A program made the translations under genes and the position numbers. Under the pieces are notes generated by a model. The model had not been told where the DNA came from and made no database searches. It saw nothing but the letters and a program-made list of their open reading frames with translations. Of a stretch of 34,258 nt of DNA, positions 1 through 8,598 are shown piece after piece. Each line of letters begins with the position of its first letter. Positions within the stretch are counted from its first letter, which is position 1. Origin of the DNA: an uncultured Alphaproteobacteria bacterium (GTDB lineage: Bacteria > Pseudomonadota > Alphaproteobacteria > UBA11222); the NCBI GenBank assembly GCA_937888955.1, contig CALAQW010000017.1:1-34258 (forward strand), read 5' to 3'.

Positions 1-665
1 CCTGGATTGCCGGGCAATCCAGTGCGGATTGCCGCCACGGCTTGCGGTTGTTGCGGACCGATAATGGCGGGGACATGCGGTCGCAGGATTCCGGCTTTTT
101 CATGCGCGATCGTCGCAAGATCGTTGCCCAGAAACTCCTGATGGTCGAGGTCGACCGGCGTTATGACCGAAACCGCCGAGGTCGGGATCACATTGGTGGT
201 GTCGAAACGCCCTCCCAACCCGACTTCCAGAAGCGTGATATCCGCCTGATGATCGGCAAAGGCCGCAAAGGCAGCCGCGCTGGTAATCTCGAAAAATGTG
301 ATGGGGGCGCCGTCATTTGCGGATTCGGCGGCAAGCAGCCTGTCGCATAGCTCTTGTTCCTTGATCAGCTCTCCCGCGATGCGGATGCGTTCGTGAAACC
401 GCACAAGGTGGGGCGAGCTGTAGACATGCACCCGCAGGCCCGCAGCTTCCAGAATTGCCCGCATGAAGGCCGTCGTCGAGCCTTTGCCGTTGGTGCCCGC
501 GACATGGATGATCTTGGGCAGCTTTTCATGGGGATTGCCCATCTTCGCAAGCAACCCGGTCAGCCGGTCAAGCGACAGATCAATGCCTTTGGGATGCAGG
601 CTGTGCAGCCGCGCGAGTACGGTTTCTGAATCGGAGCCAGACGGCACAGCGGCTTTGCGGGGCAT
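1..665 (-). CDS. folC: FolC bifunctional folylpolyglutamate/dihydrofolate synthase, 3' end cut off by window
   Basis: FolC adds glutamate to dihydropteroate or folates in the cytoplasm, using ATP. I translated the minus strand from the ATG at 665; it stays open to the left edge (about 221 residues; the full family length is about 420-440). Visible motifs are the nucleotide-binding loop GTNGKGST at residues 57-64, the SSPHLVRFHERIRI segment at 83-96, and the EVGLGGRFDTTNV stretch followed by ITPVDLDHQEFLG, all hallmark Mur-ligase/FolC sequences. An in-frame TGA lies shortly upstream of the ATG, so this is the first possible ATG. The gene starts about 40 bp after the accD stop, which fits co-transcription as the last gene of the trp-accD series. 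The C-terminal domain is outside the window. Confidence 0.95.
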   Translation of the reverse strand, partial: MPRKAAVPSGSDSETVLARLHSLHPKGIDLSLDRLTGLLAKMGNPHEKLPKIIHVAGTNGKGSTTAFMRAILEAAGLRVHVYSSPHLVRFHERIRIAGELIKEQELCDRLLAAESANDGAPITFFEITSAAAFAAFADHQADITLLEVGLGGRFDTTNVIPTSAVSVITPVDLDHQEFLGNDLATIAHEKAGILRPHVPAIIGPQQPQAVAAIRTGLPGNP

Positions 666-704
666 CGGAAAGTGATCCGTTATTCAGGCGGGCATGTCGT
701 CCGG

Positions 705-1604
705 CTACCTGACACCGGCCGGGCCGGGCAGGGCAGTTGCCGCCTTGTGCCGCCGGCGATCATACATCAACATCTGCAAGATACGCGACAAGGTGGCGCG
801 CATATCGTGCCGGTGCACAACCATATCGACCATGCCCTGGGATTGCAGCATTTCCGCGCGCTGAAAGCCTTCGGGCAATTGCTCGCGGATCGTTTGTTCA
901 ATGACGCGCTGACCGGCAAAGCCGATAAGCGCGTTGGGTTCGGCGATATGGATATCGCCCAGCATGCCGTAAGAGGCGGTGACACCCCCGGTGGTCGGGT
1001 CGGTCAGCACGACGATATAGGGCAATGCCGCTTCACGCATCATCTGTACCGCGATCGTGCCGCGTGCCATCTGCATCAGCGACAGCATGCCTTCCTGCAT
1101 GCGCGCACCGCCAGCAGCGGTGAAGACGACAAGTGGCGTTGTATCCTTCAGTGCGCGTTCGGCTGCCATGACAAGCGATTCGCCGACGGCCATGCCCATC
1201 GAACCGCCCATGAAAGCGAAATCCTGAATGGCCACGGTTGCGGGCAATGTGTCGATTTCACCCTGCGCGACGGACATCGCCTCGTCACGGCCGGTATTGT
1301 GGCGCGCCTCGCGCAGCCGGTCGGGATATTTTTTCTGGTCGCGGAACTTGAGCGGGTCTGCCATGACTTGCGGTGTCGGCAGCATCTCGTAATGCGCATT
1401 GTCGAACAGGGCATTGAACCGGTCTTGCGGTGTGATCCGCATATGGTGATCGCAGCCCGGGCAGACGCCCAGATTATCGCTCAACTCGCGATGGAAAATC
1501 ATCTGGTCGCAGGCCGGACATTTCTGCCACAGGCTGTCGCCTGTATCGCGCTTGCGCAGTACCGCCTGAATCTTCGGGCGCACAACCCGGCTCAGCCAAC
1601 TCAT
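705..1604 (-). CDS. accD: Acetyl-CoA carboxylase carboxyltransferase beta subunit
   Basis: AccD, with AccA, transfers the carboxyl group from carboxybiotin to acetyl-CoA to give malonyl-CoA, the first committed step of fatty-acid synthesis. The 299-residue product begins MSWLSRVVRPKI. It has the N-terminal four-cysteine zinc ribbon (C29, C32, C48, C51) followed by the crotonase-fold carboxyltransferase core, with GGSMGMAVGE, TAAGGARMQEG and TDPTTGGVTASY. The length is normal. The ATG at 1604 has a Shine-Dalgarno-like AAGGGA eight bases upstream, which belongs to a threefold repeat (see 1612-1632). The gene lies between trpA and folC, a typical alphaproteobacterial order. Confidence 0.97.
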   Translation of the reverse strand: MSWLSRVVRPKIQAVLRKRDTGDSLWQKCPACDQMIFHRELSDNLGVCPGCDHHMRITPQDRFNALFDNAHYEMLPTPQVMADPLKFRDQKKYPDRLREARHNTGRDEAMSVAQGEIDTLPATVAIQDFAFMGGSMGMAVGESLVMAAERALKDTTPLVVFTAAGGARMQEGMLSLMQMARGTIAVQMMREAALPYIVVLTDPTTGGVTASYGMLGDIHIAEPNALIGFAGQRVIEQTIREQLPEGFQRAEMLQSQGMVDMVVHRHDMRATLSRILQMLMYDRRRHKAATALPGPAGVR

Positions 1605-1611
1605 TGATCAG

Positions 1612-1632
1612 ATCCCTTATCCCTTATCCCTT
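1612..1632 (-). promoter_or_regulatory. Triplicated Shine-Dalgarno heptamer upstream of accD
   Basis: Read on the minus strand, the heptamer AAGGGAT occurs three times in perfect tandem just before the accD start. The copy nearest the gene has an 8-nt spacer to the ATG, ideal for a ribosome binding site; the other two sit 7 and 14 nt further upstream. The repeat itself is certain. That it affects translation, as a standby site or a slippage-variable RBS, is inference. Confidence 0.6.
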
Positions 1633-1670
1633 AAGGCTCGGCGTTTTATCGGCGGGGAATCACCCGCAAG

Positions 1671-2516
1671 TTATCCTGCAACCTTATCCTCTTGCGCGGC
1701 ACGGGTGCCAGCGGCGAGTTCGGCGACGAAACGGTGCGTCTCGGCAGCGATCCGACTTGCGTCATGGCCTGCCGCATGGCCGGCGGCAATCCTGTCGACA
1801 ATGGCGGTGCCGACGACCGCGGCATCCGCGACTTTCGCGATGGCGGCGATATGCTCGGGCGCTTTCAGGCCAAAGCCAACCGCAACCGGCAGATCGCAAT
1901 TGCTCCGGATACGATTGACCGCCGATGCGATCGTTGCAAGGTCGTTGGATGCCGCCGCGCCGGTAATGCCCGTGATCGACACATAATAGACAAAGCCGCC
2001 GGTATTGGCGAGAACAGTCGGCATCCGCTTGTCATCGGTTGTGGGCGCGGTCAGGCGAATGAAATTCAGCCCTGCCTGCAAGGCCGGAATGCAGAATTCA
2101 TCGTCGGCTTCGGGCGGCAGATCAACGACAATCACCCCGTCCACGCCGGCGCTCAGCGCATCCGCGATAAAGCGGTCGGTCCCATAGCGGTAGATCGGAT
2201 TGTAATAGCCCATCAGGATGATGGGCGTTTCCTGATCCTGTTGCCTGAACCGGCTGACAAGCGCCAGCGTCCGCGCCAGCGTCATGCCAGCTTCAAGCGC
2301 GCGCAGGCCGGCGGCCTGAATTGAGGGGCCATCCGCCATCGGATCGCTGAACGGCATGCCAAGCTCGATCAGATCGGCACCGGCGGCGGGCAGCCCGCGC
2401 AGGATTTCAAAACTGGTATCGAGATCGGGATCGCCCGCCGTGATGAAGGTGACAAGTCCCGCGCGGCCTTCCTGCTTGAGGGCGGCGAAACGCTTTTCAA
2501 TCCGCTGTCCGGCCAT
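1671..2516 (-). CDS. trpA: Tryptophan synthase alpha subunit
   Basis: TrpA cleaves indole-3-glycerol phosphate to indole and glyceraldehyde 3-phosphate and channels indole to TrpB. The 281-residue protein starts [13 protein letters not shown]. The catalytic residues correspond to E51 (in [12 protein letters not shown]) and D62 (in MADGPSIQ), matching E49 and D60 of the E. coli enzyme. The phosphate-binding end GFGLKAPEH and VVGTAIVD are present. The open frame extends 20 codons further upstream, but I chose the ATG at 2516 because it matches the family start and overlaps the trpB stop by one base (TGATG), a translational-coupling arrangement. It is followed 66 bp later by accD. Confidence 0.96.
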   Translation of the reverse strand: MAGQRIEKRFAALKQEGRAGLVTFITAGDPDLDTSFEILRGLPAAGADLIELGMPFSDPMADGPSIQAAGLRALEAGMTLARTLALVSRFRQQDQETPIILMGYYNPIYRYGTDRFIADALSAGVDGVIVVDLPPEADDEFCIPALQAGLNFIRLTAPTTDDKRMPTVLANTGGFVYYVSITGITGAAASNDLATIASAVNRIRSNCDLPVAVGFGLKAPEHIAAIAKVADAAVVGTAIVDRIAAGHAAGHDASRIAAETHRFVAELAAGTRAAQEDKVAG

Positions 2517-3730
2517 CAGATCTCCTCCCCCAGCAGACGCGCGACCGTGAAAATATCCTTGTCGCCGCGACCGCACAGATTCATGCAGATGATATGGTCT
2601 TTCGGCAGATCAGGGGCGATCTTTGCCACGAAAGCCAGGGCATGGCTTGGTTCAAGCGCGGGGATGATGCCCTCAAGCCGGCTGCACAGTTGAAATGCCG
2701 CCAGCGCCTCATCGTCGCTGGCCGAGACATAATTGACCCGCCCGCTTTCATGCAGCCAGGCATGCTCGGGGCCGATGCCGGGATAGTCGAGGCCCGCCGA
2801 GATGGAATGGGCGTCCTTGATCTGCCCGTCATCTGTTTGCAGCAGATAGGTGCGGTTGCCATGCAGCACCCCTGGTTCGCCACCAGCGATGGAGGCCGCA
2901 TGGGCGCCGCTTTCGATGCCTCTGCCCGCCGCTTCCACGCCGTAAATTTCAACCTCCGGATCATCGAGAAACGGGTGAAACAGGCCGATGGCATTCGAGC
3001 CGCCGCCGATACAGGCGACGAGCGTATCCGGCAGACGTCCTTCCTGCGCGTACATCTGCTCGCGCGCCTCGCGCCCGATAATCGACTGGAAGTCCCGCAC
3101 CAGCTCAGGGTAGGGGTGCGGACCTGCGGCCGTGCCGATGATATAGAAGGTATCGGCGACATTGGTCACCCAATCGCGCAATGCTTCGTTCATCGCATCT
3201 TTCAGCGTTCCCGTGCCCGATGTGACCGGGACAATTTCCGCACCCAGCAGTTTCATCCGGAAGACATTGGGCTGCTGCCGTTCGATATCGGCTGCGCCCA
3301 TATAGACAACGCAGGGCAGGCCAAAGCGCGCCGCCACCGTTGCCGCGGCGACCCCATGCTGCCCCGCGCCGGTTTCCGCGATGATGCGCGTCTTGCCCAT
3401 CCGCCGTGCCAGCAAAATCTGACCGAGGCAGTTGTTGATCTTGTGGGAGCCTGTGTGATTGAGCTCGTCGCGCTTGAAGTAGATTTTCGCGCCGCCGAAA
3501 TGTTCGGTCAGCCTTTCGGCGAAATAAAGCGGGCTTGGCCGCCCGGCATAATTCCGCAGCAAATCGTCCAGTTCTTCCCGGAAAGCCCGATCCTGCTTGG
3601 CGTCATTATAGGCCTTTTCCAGATCGAGGATCAGCGGCATCAGCGTTTCGGCGACGAAACGGCCGCCAAATATCCCAAAATGGCCGTTTACATCCGGGCC
3701 GCCGCGCAAGGTGTTTTGTCGATTGCTCAT
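2516..3730 (-). CDS. trpB: Tryptophan synthase beta subunit
   Basis: TrpB is the PLP enzyme that condenses indole with serine to make tryptophan. The 404-residue product has the normal length. K97 in HTGSHKINN is the PLP Schiff-base lysine, with ETGAGQHG at 119-126 (catalytic glutamate loop) and the phosphate-binding GGGSNA loop at 242-247. It starts [13 protein letters not shown] at the ATG at 3730, with no strong Shine-Dalgarno visible. It sits between trpF (78 bp upstream) and trpA (overlapping), giving a trpFBA group. The other tryptophan genes (trpE, G, D, C) are not in the window, as is common in this class. Confidence 0.97.
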   Translation of the reverse strand: MSNRQNTLRGGPDVNGHFGIFGGRFVAETLMPLILDLEKAYNDAKQDRAFREELDDLLRNYAGRPSPLYFAERLTEHFGGAKIYFKRDELNHTGSHKINNCLGQILLARRMGKTRIIAETGAGQHGVAAATVAARFGLPCVVYMGAADIERQQPNVFRMKLLGAEIVPVTSGTGTLKDAMNEALRDWVTNVADTFYIIGTAAGPHPYPELVRDFQSIIGREAREQMYAQEGRLPDTLVACIGGGSNAIGLFHPFLDDPEVEIYGVEAAGRGIESGAHAASIAGGEPGVLHGNRTYLLQTDDGQIKDAHSISAGLDYPGIGPEHAWLHESGRVNYVSASDDEALAAFQLCSRLEGIIPALEPSHALAFVAKIAPDLPKDHIICMNLCGRGDKDIFTVARLLGEEI

Positions 3731-3808
3731 AAATTTAGTTCAGCTTTCTCGGCATATGACGATAACGGGTCGGTTCCTGAATATGTTCGGTGGTACGCCG
3801 GCTTCGCG

Positions 3809-4453
3809 TCAGAGGGGGCAGGCGCGTTCAAGGAACAGGCTTATCTTCGCTGGATCTTTTGACCCTGGCCTGCTTTCCACCCCCGATGAGACATCCACAG
3901 CTTTTGCGCCACTGATCCGCACGGCGTCGGCGACATTGTCCGCATCAAGGCCGCCGGACAACATCCAGGGCCGCCGCCATTGCACGCCGGCGAGGAGATT
4001 CCAGTCAAAGGCCCGGCCATTGCCGCCGGGTAGCGCACTCGGTGCGCTTTTGGGCGGCTTCGCATCGAACAGCAACATGTCGGCGACACTTTCATAGGTC
4101 TGTGCGGCCGCAACATCGGCGCGGTCGGCAATTGCTATGGCTTTGATGACAGGCACACCGAAACGTGCCCGGATTTCAGCAACGCGTTCGGGGGGTTCTT
4201 TACCGTGTAGTTGCAGAAAATCAGGTTGAAACTCGCGCAAGACCGTAGCGATCCCTTCGTTCTTTTCATCAACGATCAGCCCGACCTTTCGTGTGGTAGA
4301 CGGTATATCGTTGCCTAGCTGCGCTGCCTTCGCCGGAGAAACATGGCGTGGCGAGCGCGCAAAAAACACAAAGCCGAGATAAGCCGCGCCATGCCTTGTC
4401 GCTGCCGCAACTGCTGCCTCATCGGATATGCCGCAGATTTTTACATCAACCAT
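3809..4453 (-). CDS. trpF: Phosphoribosylanthranilate isomerase
   Basis: TrpF performs the Amadori rearrangement of N-(5'-phosphoribosyl)anthranilate to CdRP in tryptophan synthesis. From the ATG at 4453 the protein is 214 residues and begins MVDVKICGIS, the canonical family start, with the general-base cysteine at C7 and the general-acid aspartate at D130 in LLFDAKPP. The (beta/alpha)8 phosphate site is visible as LSGGLDADNV and DVSSGVES. An upstream ATG at 4492 would add 13 residues lacking family similarity, and neither start has a convincing Shine-Dalgarno, so the start rests on homology. It lies upstream of trpB-trpA, forming a trpFBA operon. Confidence 0.93.
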   Translation of the reverse strand: MVDVKICGISDEAAVAAATRHGAAYLGFVFFARSPRHVSPAKAAQLGNDIPSTTRKVGLIVDEKNEGIATVLREFQPDFLQLHGKEPPERVAEIRARFGVPVIKAIAIADRADVAAAQTYESVADMLLFDAKPPKSAPSALPGGNGRAFDWNLLAGVQWRRPWMLSGGLDADNVADAVRISGAKAVDVSSGVESRPGSKDPAKISLFLERACPL

Positions 4454-4554
4454 ATTGGATATATAGGACGCAGATTGCCGGCATGCATCCATTTTATCGG
4501 GGCCGCCAACATTTCAAATCTGTTGTCGCAAGCCAGCTGCAAGCCCGCCGCATG

Positions 4555-4854
4555 CTAGCGCCTGTCAGGGTTGGCCGTTTCCAGTTCCTTTGACAGGGAT
4601 TTGATTTGTTTGCGTTCTTCTTTTGCCAGACGCCGCCACTTATGTTGTTTCGCCCAGGCCGCGCCGCCGCCAAGCACGATGCCAAGCAGCACAGACAAGA
4701 AGACAATGGCAAACAGCGGCACCTCAAATCCGATTGCAGGCGTTGTTTCAGCAAGCGGGTCGAGACTGAATAGCACCGTTTGCCGGTTTGCGATTGCCAC
4801 AATGAGCGCAAGAAGCAGGAAAGGCAGCAGCAGCAAGAAACGCAAGAAGTTCAT
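4555..4854 (-). CDS. lapA: LapA-domain (DUF1049) small inner-membrane protein
   Basis: This 99-residue protein has two hydrophobic membrane segments, about residues 5-23 and 43-66, followed by a basic, coiled-coil-like tail (AKQHKWRRLAKEERKQIKSLSKEL). That layout is the LapA/DUF1049 family, which in E. coli works with LapB in controlling lipopolysaccharide synthesis through LpxC turnover. The location between ihfB and trpF is a conserved alphaproteobacterial arrangement. No lapB is in the window, so the role in LPS control is inferred from the family. The C-terminus is short and charged. Confidence 0.85.
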   Translation of the reverse strand: MNFLRFLLLLPFLLLALIVAIANRQTVLFSLDPLAETTPAIGFEVPLFAIVFLSVLLGIVLGGGAAWAKQHKWRRLAKEERKQIKSLSKELETANPDRR

Positions 4855-4889
4855 TCAAAACCTTACCGGGCAAAGCCCAACCAGAGAAT

Positions 4890-4958
4890 CTCACAGGGTA
4901 GACAGGCTCACAGGGTAGAAAGTCGCCGGTCACCACGCATAACGTCACCAAGCATAAC
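4890..4958. repeat. Two adjacent short tandem duplications in the ihfB-lapA spacer
   Basis: The 168-bp spacer between ihfB and lapA holds two separate tandem duplications. The first is a 17-bp unit at 4890-4906 and 4907-4923, identical over its first 13 bases (ctcacagggtaga). The second is a 15-bp unit, gtcaccacgcataac at 4929-4943 and gtcaccaagcataac at 4944-4958, with one mismatch. Neither forms a clear hairpin terminator. They look like replication-slippage products, but paired protein-binding sites cannot be excluded. Confidence 0.75.
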
Positions 4959-5022
4959 AATGACGGACCGAAATCCTGTATCACATAGGCCAGTAGCGGA
5001 ATTGCTGTCTGCTGGCCGGGGC

Positions 5023-5310
5023 TTAGTCGGATTTACTGTTCAGCCTCTCACGCAGTTCCTTCCCGGTCTTGAAGAACGGGACGCGTTTGGCGGCAACCGA
5101 CACGGTCTGCCCTGTCCGCGGATTACGCCCTTGTCGCGCAGGCCGCGATTTGACCGAAAACGCGCCAAACCCCCGCAATTCAACCCTGTCACCGCGCCCC
5201 AGCGCATCCGAAATTTCGTCAAATACTGTATTGACGATACGTTCGATGTCGCGTTGGTACAGATGAGGGTTTGCGAGCGCAAGCCGCGTGATCAATTCGG
5301 ATTTGATCAT
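5023..5310 (-). CDS. ihfB: Integration host factor beta subunit
   Basis: IHF-beta pairs with IHF-alpha to bend DNA sharply in recombination, replication and transcription. From the ATG at 5310 the product is 95 residues, starting [11 protein letters not shown], with the HU/IHF signature through the DNA-binding arm ([10 protein letters not shown]) and the [15 protein letters not shown] end. The open frame allows a start eight codons earlier, but the ATG at 5310 has AGGGG seven bases upstream and matches the family start. The motif [10 protein letters not shown] before the arm separates it from the alpha subunit only in part; the beta assignment also rests on the sppA-ihfB-lapA neighbourhood. 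Confidence 0.93.
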   Translation of the reverse strand: MIKSELITRLALANPHLYQRDIERIVNTVFDEISDALGRGDRVELRGFGAFSVKSRPARQGRNPRTGQTVSVAAKRVPFFKTGKELRERLNSKSD

Positions 5311-5545
5311 GCCAATACCCCTGTTAACCAGCATGCCGCGTGTCCGCCAACCCTGGTTATTCGGGGTAAGAGCAATTCGCGACTGAAATCCTGTGCTACA
5401 AGTCGGTCACCCGATCCGTCCTGGCCGGTATAGCCGACGGCCAGCCGGTATCTTCCTGCAACGATATCGATCGACAATTTTGTCCTCAAAATATCAATTT
5501 CGGTTTCAAAATATTATGAGCCGCCCCGCACTGGATCAGATAGTC

Positions 5546-6466
5546 TCAAGGTTGCCAGATGGATACAAGACCGTCAATATCAACCAGCCGTTGTGGCAGT
5601 GCGTTTCCTGCAAATCCCTGCCAAACATTTTCGACTAGCTGTTCAAGCAAGGGGGGTGCATCGCCCCATTCAAGCGTATGAACAGGGAGAGTGGCGGATA
5701 CGCCATGTTGATCTGCAAGCCAGGAAATGGCTTCCGTCTCGCCGCCGATGGCATCGATCAGTTTTGCTTCCATCGCCATTCGGCCGCTATATACCCTGCC
5801 ATCTCCCAGAGTCGTAGCTTGTGCTACTGTCAGGTTCCGGCGTTCGGCAACAAGGCCGACAAACCAGCGATAGGAATCCAGGATCAGATCGCGGATCGCT
5901 TCGCGGCCCTCCTCATCCATCGGCTCGAACGGGGAGGGCTTGCCCTTCAGACCGCCGCTTGTGATCATTTCCACATCGACGCCGACCTTGTCCATCAGAT
6001 CGCTGATTTCGGTATGTTGAAATAATACGCCAATCGATCCGGTGATGGTGTTGCGCCGCGCCACGATGTGATCGGCGCCAATGGCGGTGATATAGCCGCC
6101 CGATGCGGCGATGGACCCCAGGACCGCAACAACCGGTTTGTCTTCGGCCAGCTTCCGTAAAGCAATATACAAGCCTTCCGAGCCTGCCGTTGTGCCGCCG
6201 GGGCTGTCGATGAAGACGATCAATGCTTTTGCATTCGGATCTTCGGCAATTTCGGCAATCGCCTGATCACGTTCCCTGTCTTCAAGAATAAGCCCCAGAA
6301 CCTCAAGGCGGACAAGATGGTCGCCAACCGGAAACTTGCCGCCTGTCCCATCAGCGACAATGGTGATCAGCAGTCCGACTATGGCGCCGATTGCTGCGAT
6401 ACGCCAAATAGACATACGCCGCCGCAGGCGTCGCCGGTCCAATATGTCATCCGCTTCCAATGCCAT
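5546..6466 (-). CDS. sppA: Signal peptide peptidase SppA, short S49 type
   Basis: SppA is a membrane-anchored serine protease that degrades cleaved signal peptides. The 306-residue protein has a basic N-terminus (RRRLRRR) and one membrane anchor at about 20-38. The single S49 domain has the nucleophile S122 in SIAASGGYI and the likely general base K174 in GGLKGKPSPF, 52 residues apart, like the short Bacillus-type enzymes rather than the double-domain E. coli form. IDSPGGT at 86-92 is also typical. The ATG at 6466 follows an AGGACAGG region. It is separated from the upstream rpsA by a strong terminator-like hairpin ending 30 bp before its start, so it probably has its own promoter in or after that region. 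Confidence 0.93.
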   Translation of the reverse strand: MALEADDILDRRRLRRRMSIWRIAAIGAIVGLLITIVADGTGGKFPVGDHLVRLEVLGLILEDRERDQAIAEIAEDPNAKALIVFIDSPGGTTAGSEGLYIALRKLAEDKPVVAVLGSIAASGGYITAIGADHIVARRNTITGSIGVLFQHTEISDLMDKVGVDVEMITSGGLKGKPSPFEPMDEEGREAIRDLILDSYRWFVGLVAERRNLTVAQATTLGDGRVYSGRMAMEAKLIDAIGGETEAISWLADQHGVSATLPVHTLEWGDAPPLLEQLVENVWQGFAGNALPQRLVDIDGLVSIWQP

Positions 6467-6495
6467 AAACCTGTCCTGCTTTGCTCATCGCCGGT

Positions 6496-6559
6496 AAAAA
6501 TTACGCTCCGGCTTTTCTCCATAATGGCGAAAAACCACAATGGGAAAAGCCGGAGCGTA
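6496..6559 (-). terminator. Long-stem Rho-independent terminator after rpsA
   Basis: On the minus strand a 20-nt arm (6559-6540) pairs with a 21-nt arm (6522-6502): 16 perfect base pairs, a one-base bulge, then four more pairs, around a 17-nt loop. It is followed by TTTTT at 6500-6496. It lies 75 bp beyond the rpsA stop and about 30 bp before the sppA ATG. The stem is longer than most terminators. The position and U-run support termination of rpsA transcription. Confidence 0.85.
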
Positions 6560-6593
6560 TCATACTCAAATTTTTTTGCTGATACAGTCGCAT

Positions 6594-6619
6594 CTGGCCG
6601 GAGTTGAAACCCCGGCCAG
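6594..6619 (-). terminator. GC-rich hairpin immediately after rpsA, no U-run
   Basis: An 8-bp perfect inverted repeat (ctggccgg / ccggccag) encloses ten bases that can extend the stem further. It lies 15 bp after the rpsA stop and upstream of the main terminator. There is no T-run, so it is more likely a 3'-end stabiliser or pause hairpin than a complete terminator. Confidence 0.45.
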
Positions 6620-6633
6620 TCAGGTCGCGACGA

Positions 6634-8355
6634 TCAGTTCTCGTCCTCGGGGTCTTCCTTGGCCCGCAATGCGGCACCCAGAATATCGCCGAGCGAGGCG
6701 CCGGAATCGGACGAACCATACTGTGCGACCGCTTCTTTTTCCTCGTCGACTTCCTTGGCCTTGATCGACAGGCTCACCTTGCGGGTGTTGCGGTCGATAT
6801 TGGTGACCTTTGCATCCACCTTGTCGCCGACCGAGAAGCGCTCGGGCCGCTGTTCAGAACGGTCGCGGCTCAAATCGCCACGGCGGATAAAGGCACGCAC
6901 ACCGCTATCCCCGATGGAAACTTCGATGCCCTGATCCTGGACCTCTTCGACGGAAACGGTAACGATCTGGCCCTTGCGCAGCGGCCCGTCTGGTGCTGCG
7001 CTGTCCAGCGGATCGCTTTCGAGCTGCTTGACACCAAGGCTGATGCGTTCTTTTTCAAGATCCACATCCAGGACGACAGCTTTCACCATGTCGCCCTTCT
7101 GGTAGCTAGCAAGTGCTTCTTCGGCTGTCTGATCCCAGGACAGATCGGACATATGCACCATGCCGTCCACACCATCGTCCAGTCCGATAAACAGGCCGAA
7201 CTCGGTGATGTTCTTCACTTCGCCTTCGACTTCGGTGCCGGAGGGATATTTGGTCGCAAAGCCTTCCCAGGGGTTTTCCATGCACTGTTTCAGGCCAAGC
7301 GAGATACGGCGGCGTTTGGAATCCACATCCAGCACCTGCACCTCGACTTCCTGAGAGGTCGATACGATTTTGCCCGGGTGGATGTTCTTCTTTGTCCAGC
7401 TCATCTCGGATACGTGGACAAGACCTTCGACGCCCGGTTCCAGTTCGACGAACGCGCCGTAATCGGTGATGTTGGTGACGCGACCGGTAAAGCGGGCATT
7501 GAGCGGATATTTCATCTCCACCTCTTCCCACGGATCGGTATGTAATTGCTTCATGCCAAGGCTGATCCGTTGTGTTTCCGGATTCAGCTTGATGACCTGG
7601 ACATTGATGGTTTCACCGATATTGAGCACTTCGCTGGGGTGATTGACGCGCCGCCAGGCGATGTCGGTCACATGCAGCAGCCCGTCAACGCCACCCAGAT
7701 CGACGAACGCGCCGTAATCGGTGATGTTCTTGACAACGCCTTCCAGAACCTGGCCTTCCTGCAGATTGGCCAGCAGTTCAGAACGTTGTTCGGCGCGCGC
7801 ATCTTCCAGTACCGCGCGGCGCGATACAACGATATTGCCGCGGCGTTTGTCCATTTTCAGGATCTGGAAGGGCTGGGTCACGCCAAGCAGCGGCGTGATA
7901 TCGCGAACCGGACGGATGTCGACCTGACTGCCCGGCAGAAACGCGACGGCGCCGTTCAAATCGACCGTAAAGCCGCCTTTGACGCGGCCAAAAATAACGC
8001 CTTCGACTTGTGCGCTGTCGTCAAAATTCTTTTCGAGTTCGGTCCAAGCCTCTTCGCGGCGCGCCTTTTCACGGCTCAGGACCGCCTCGCCCATGGCGTT
8101 TTCGATCCGATCAAGGAAGACATCGACCTTGTCGCCGGGCGCAATCGCAGCCGGCTGCCCGGGTGCGGCAAATTCCTTCAGTGCGACGCGCCCTTCGGTC
8201 TTGAGACCGACATCAATCAGCGCGAAATCATGTTCGACGGCAATCACAGTGCCGGTTATAACAGAGCCTTCAAACGCACTTTGTTCCGAAAAGCTCTCAT
8301 CAAGCATCGCCGCGAAATCTTCTTTCGAAGGCATTGCCATATTCTGCTCGGTCAA
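6634..8355 (-). CDS. rpsA: 30S ribosomal protein S1
   Basis: S1 binds mRNA at the ribosome and allows initiation on weak or structured leaders. The 573-residue protein contains six S1 RNA-binding repeats, roughly at 30-97, 117-182, 202-270, 287-357, 374-444 and 460-530; repeats three and four carry the near-identical NITDYGAFV motif. It ends in an acidic tail. I place the start at the TTG at 8355, because AGGAG lies six to seven bases upstream of it, whereas the in-frame ATG at 8340 has no usable Shine-Dalgarno. It follows cmk after a 243-bp spacer, the conserved aroA-cmk-rpsA order, and is closed by a strong terminator. Confidence 0.96.
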   Translation of the reverse strand: MTEQNMAMPSKEDFAAMLDESFSEQSAFEGSVITGTVIAVEHDFALIDVGLKTEGRVALKEFAAPGQPAAIAPGDKVDVFLDRIENAMGEAVLSREKARREEAWTELEKNFDDSAQVEGVIFGRVKGGFTVDLNGAVAFLPGSQVDIRPVRDITPLLGVTQPFQILKMDKRRGNIVVSRRAVLEDARAEQRSELLANLQEGQVLEGVVKNITDYGAFVDLGGVDGLLHVTDIAWRRVNHPSEVLNIGETINVQVIKLNPETQRISLGMKQLHTDPWEEVEMKYPLNARFTGRVTNITDYGAFVELEPGVEGLVHVSEMSWTKKNIHPGKIVSTSQEVEVQVLDVDSKRRRISLGLKQCMENPWEGFATKYPSGTEVEGEVKNITEFGLFIGLDDGVDGMVHMSDLSWDQTAEEALASYQKGDMVKAVVLDVDLEKERISLGVKQLESDPLDSAAPDGPLRKGQIVTVSVEEVQDQGIEVSIGDSGVRAFIRRGDLSRDRSEQRPERFSVGDKVDAKVTNIDRNTRKVSLSIKAKEVDEEKEAVAQYGSSDSGASLGDILGAALRAKEDPEDEN

Positions 8356-8383
8356 ATTGATCTCCTGATTACGTTTTTTCTGG

Positions 8384-8437
8384 CCGTCCGGTTGGTTCCG
8401 GCGGTCTTTTGGGTCTTGCTGCCGCGTGATTGCGGCA
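8384..8437 (-). promoter_or_regulatory. Two hairpins in the rpsA 5' leader
   Basis: Upstream of the rpsA ribosome binding site the minus strand can form two hairpins. One is a 6-bp stem with a 6-nt loop (8437-8420), the other a 7-bp stem with one bulged base (8404-8384). Neither is followed by a U-run. S1 autoregulates its own translation in other bacteria, so a leader role is plausible. I do not recognise a known leader family here. The rest of the 243-bp cmk-rpsA spacer shows nothing I can name. Confidence 0.35.
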
Positions 8438-8598
8438 ACTTCCGACTATTTTACTTTCGCGACGTCCTTTTTGCCTTACCGTGTTTGGATTGCCTGCGTA
8501 ACATCGTTGCCATTATCCAAAAACAAATAGCACCACAGATAAAAGCCGCCCTCGACCGTGATCGGTCAGGTGCGTCCTCAATCTGTACGCTTGTGATG

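Noticed and set aside
2594-3862. Long plus-strand open frame opposite trpB
   Set aside because: It is antisense to a complete, well-conserved trpB and its translation has no recognisable motif. Similar frames lie opposite accD, rpsA and ftsH and come from codon bias.
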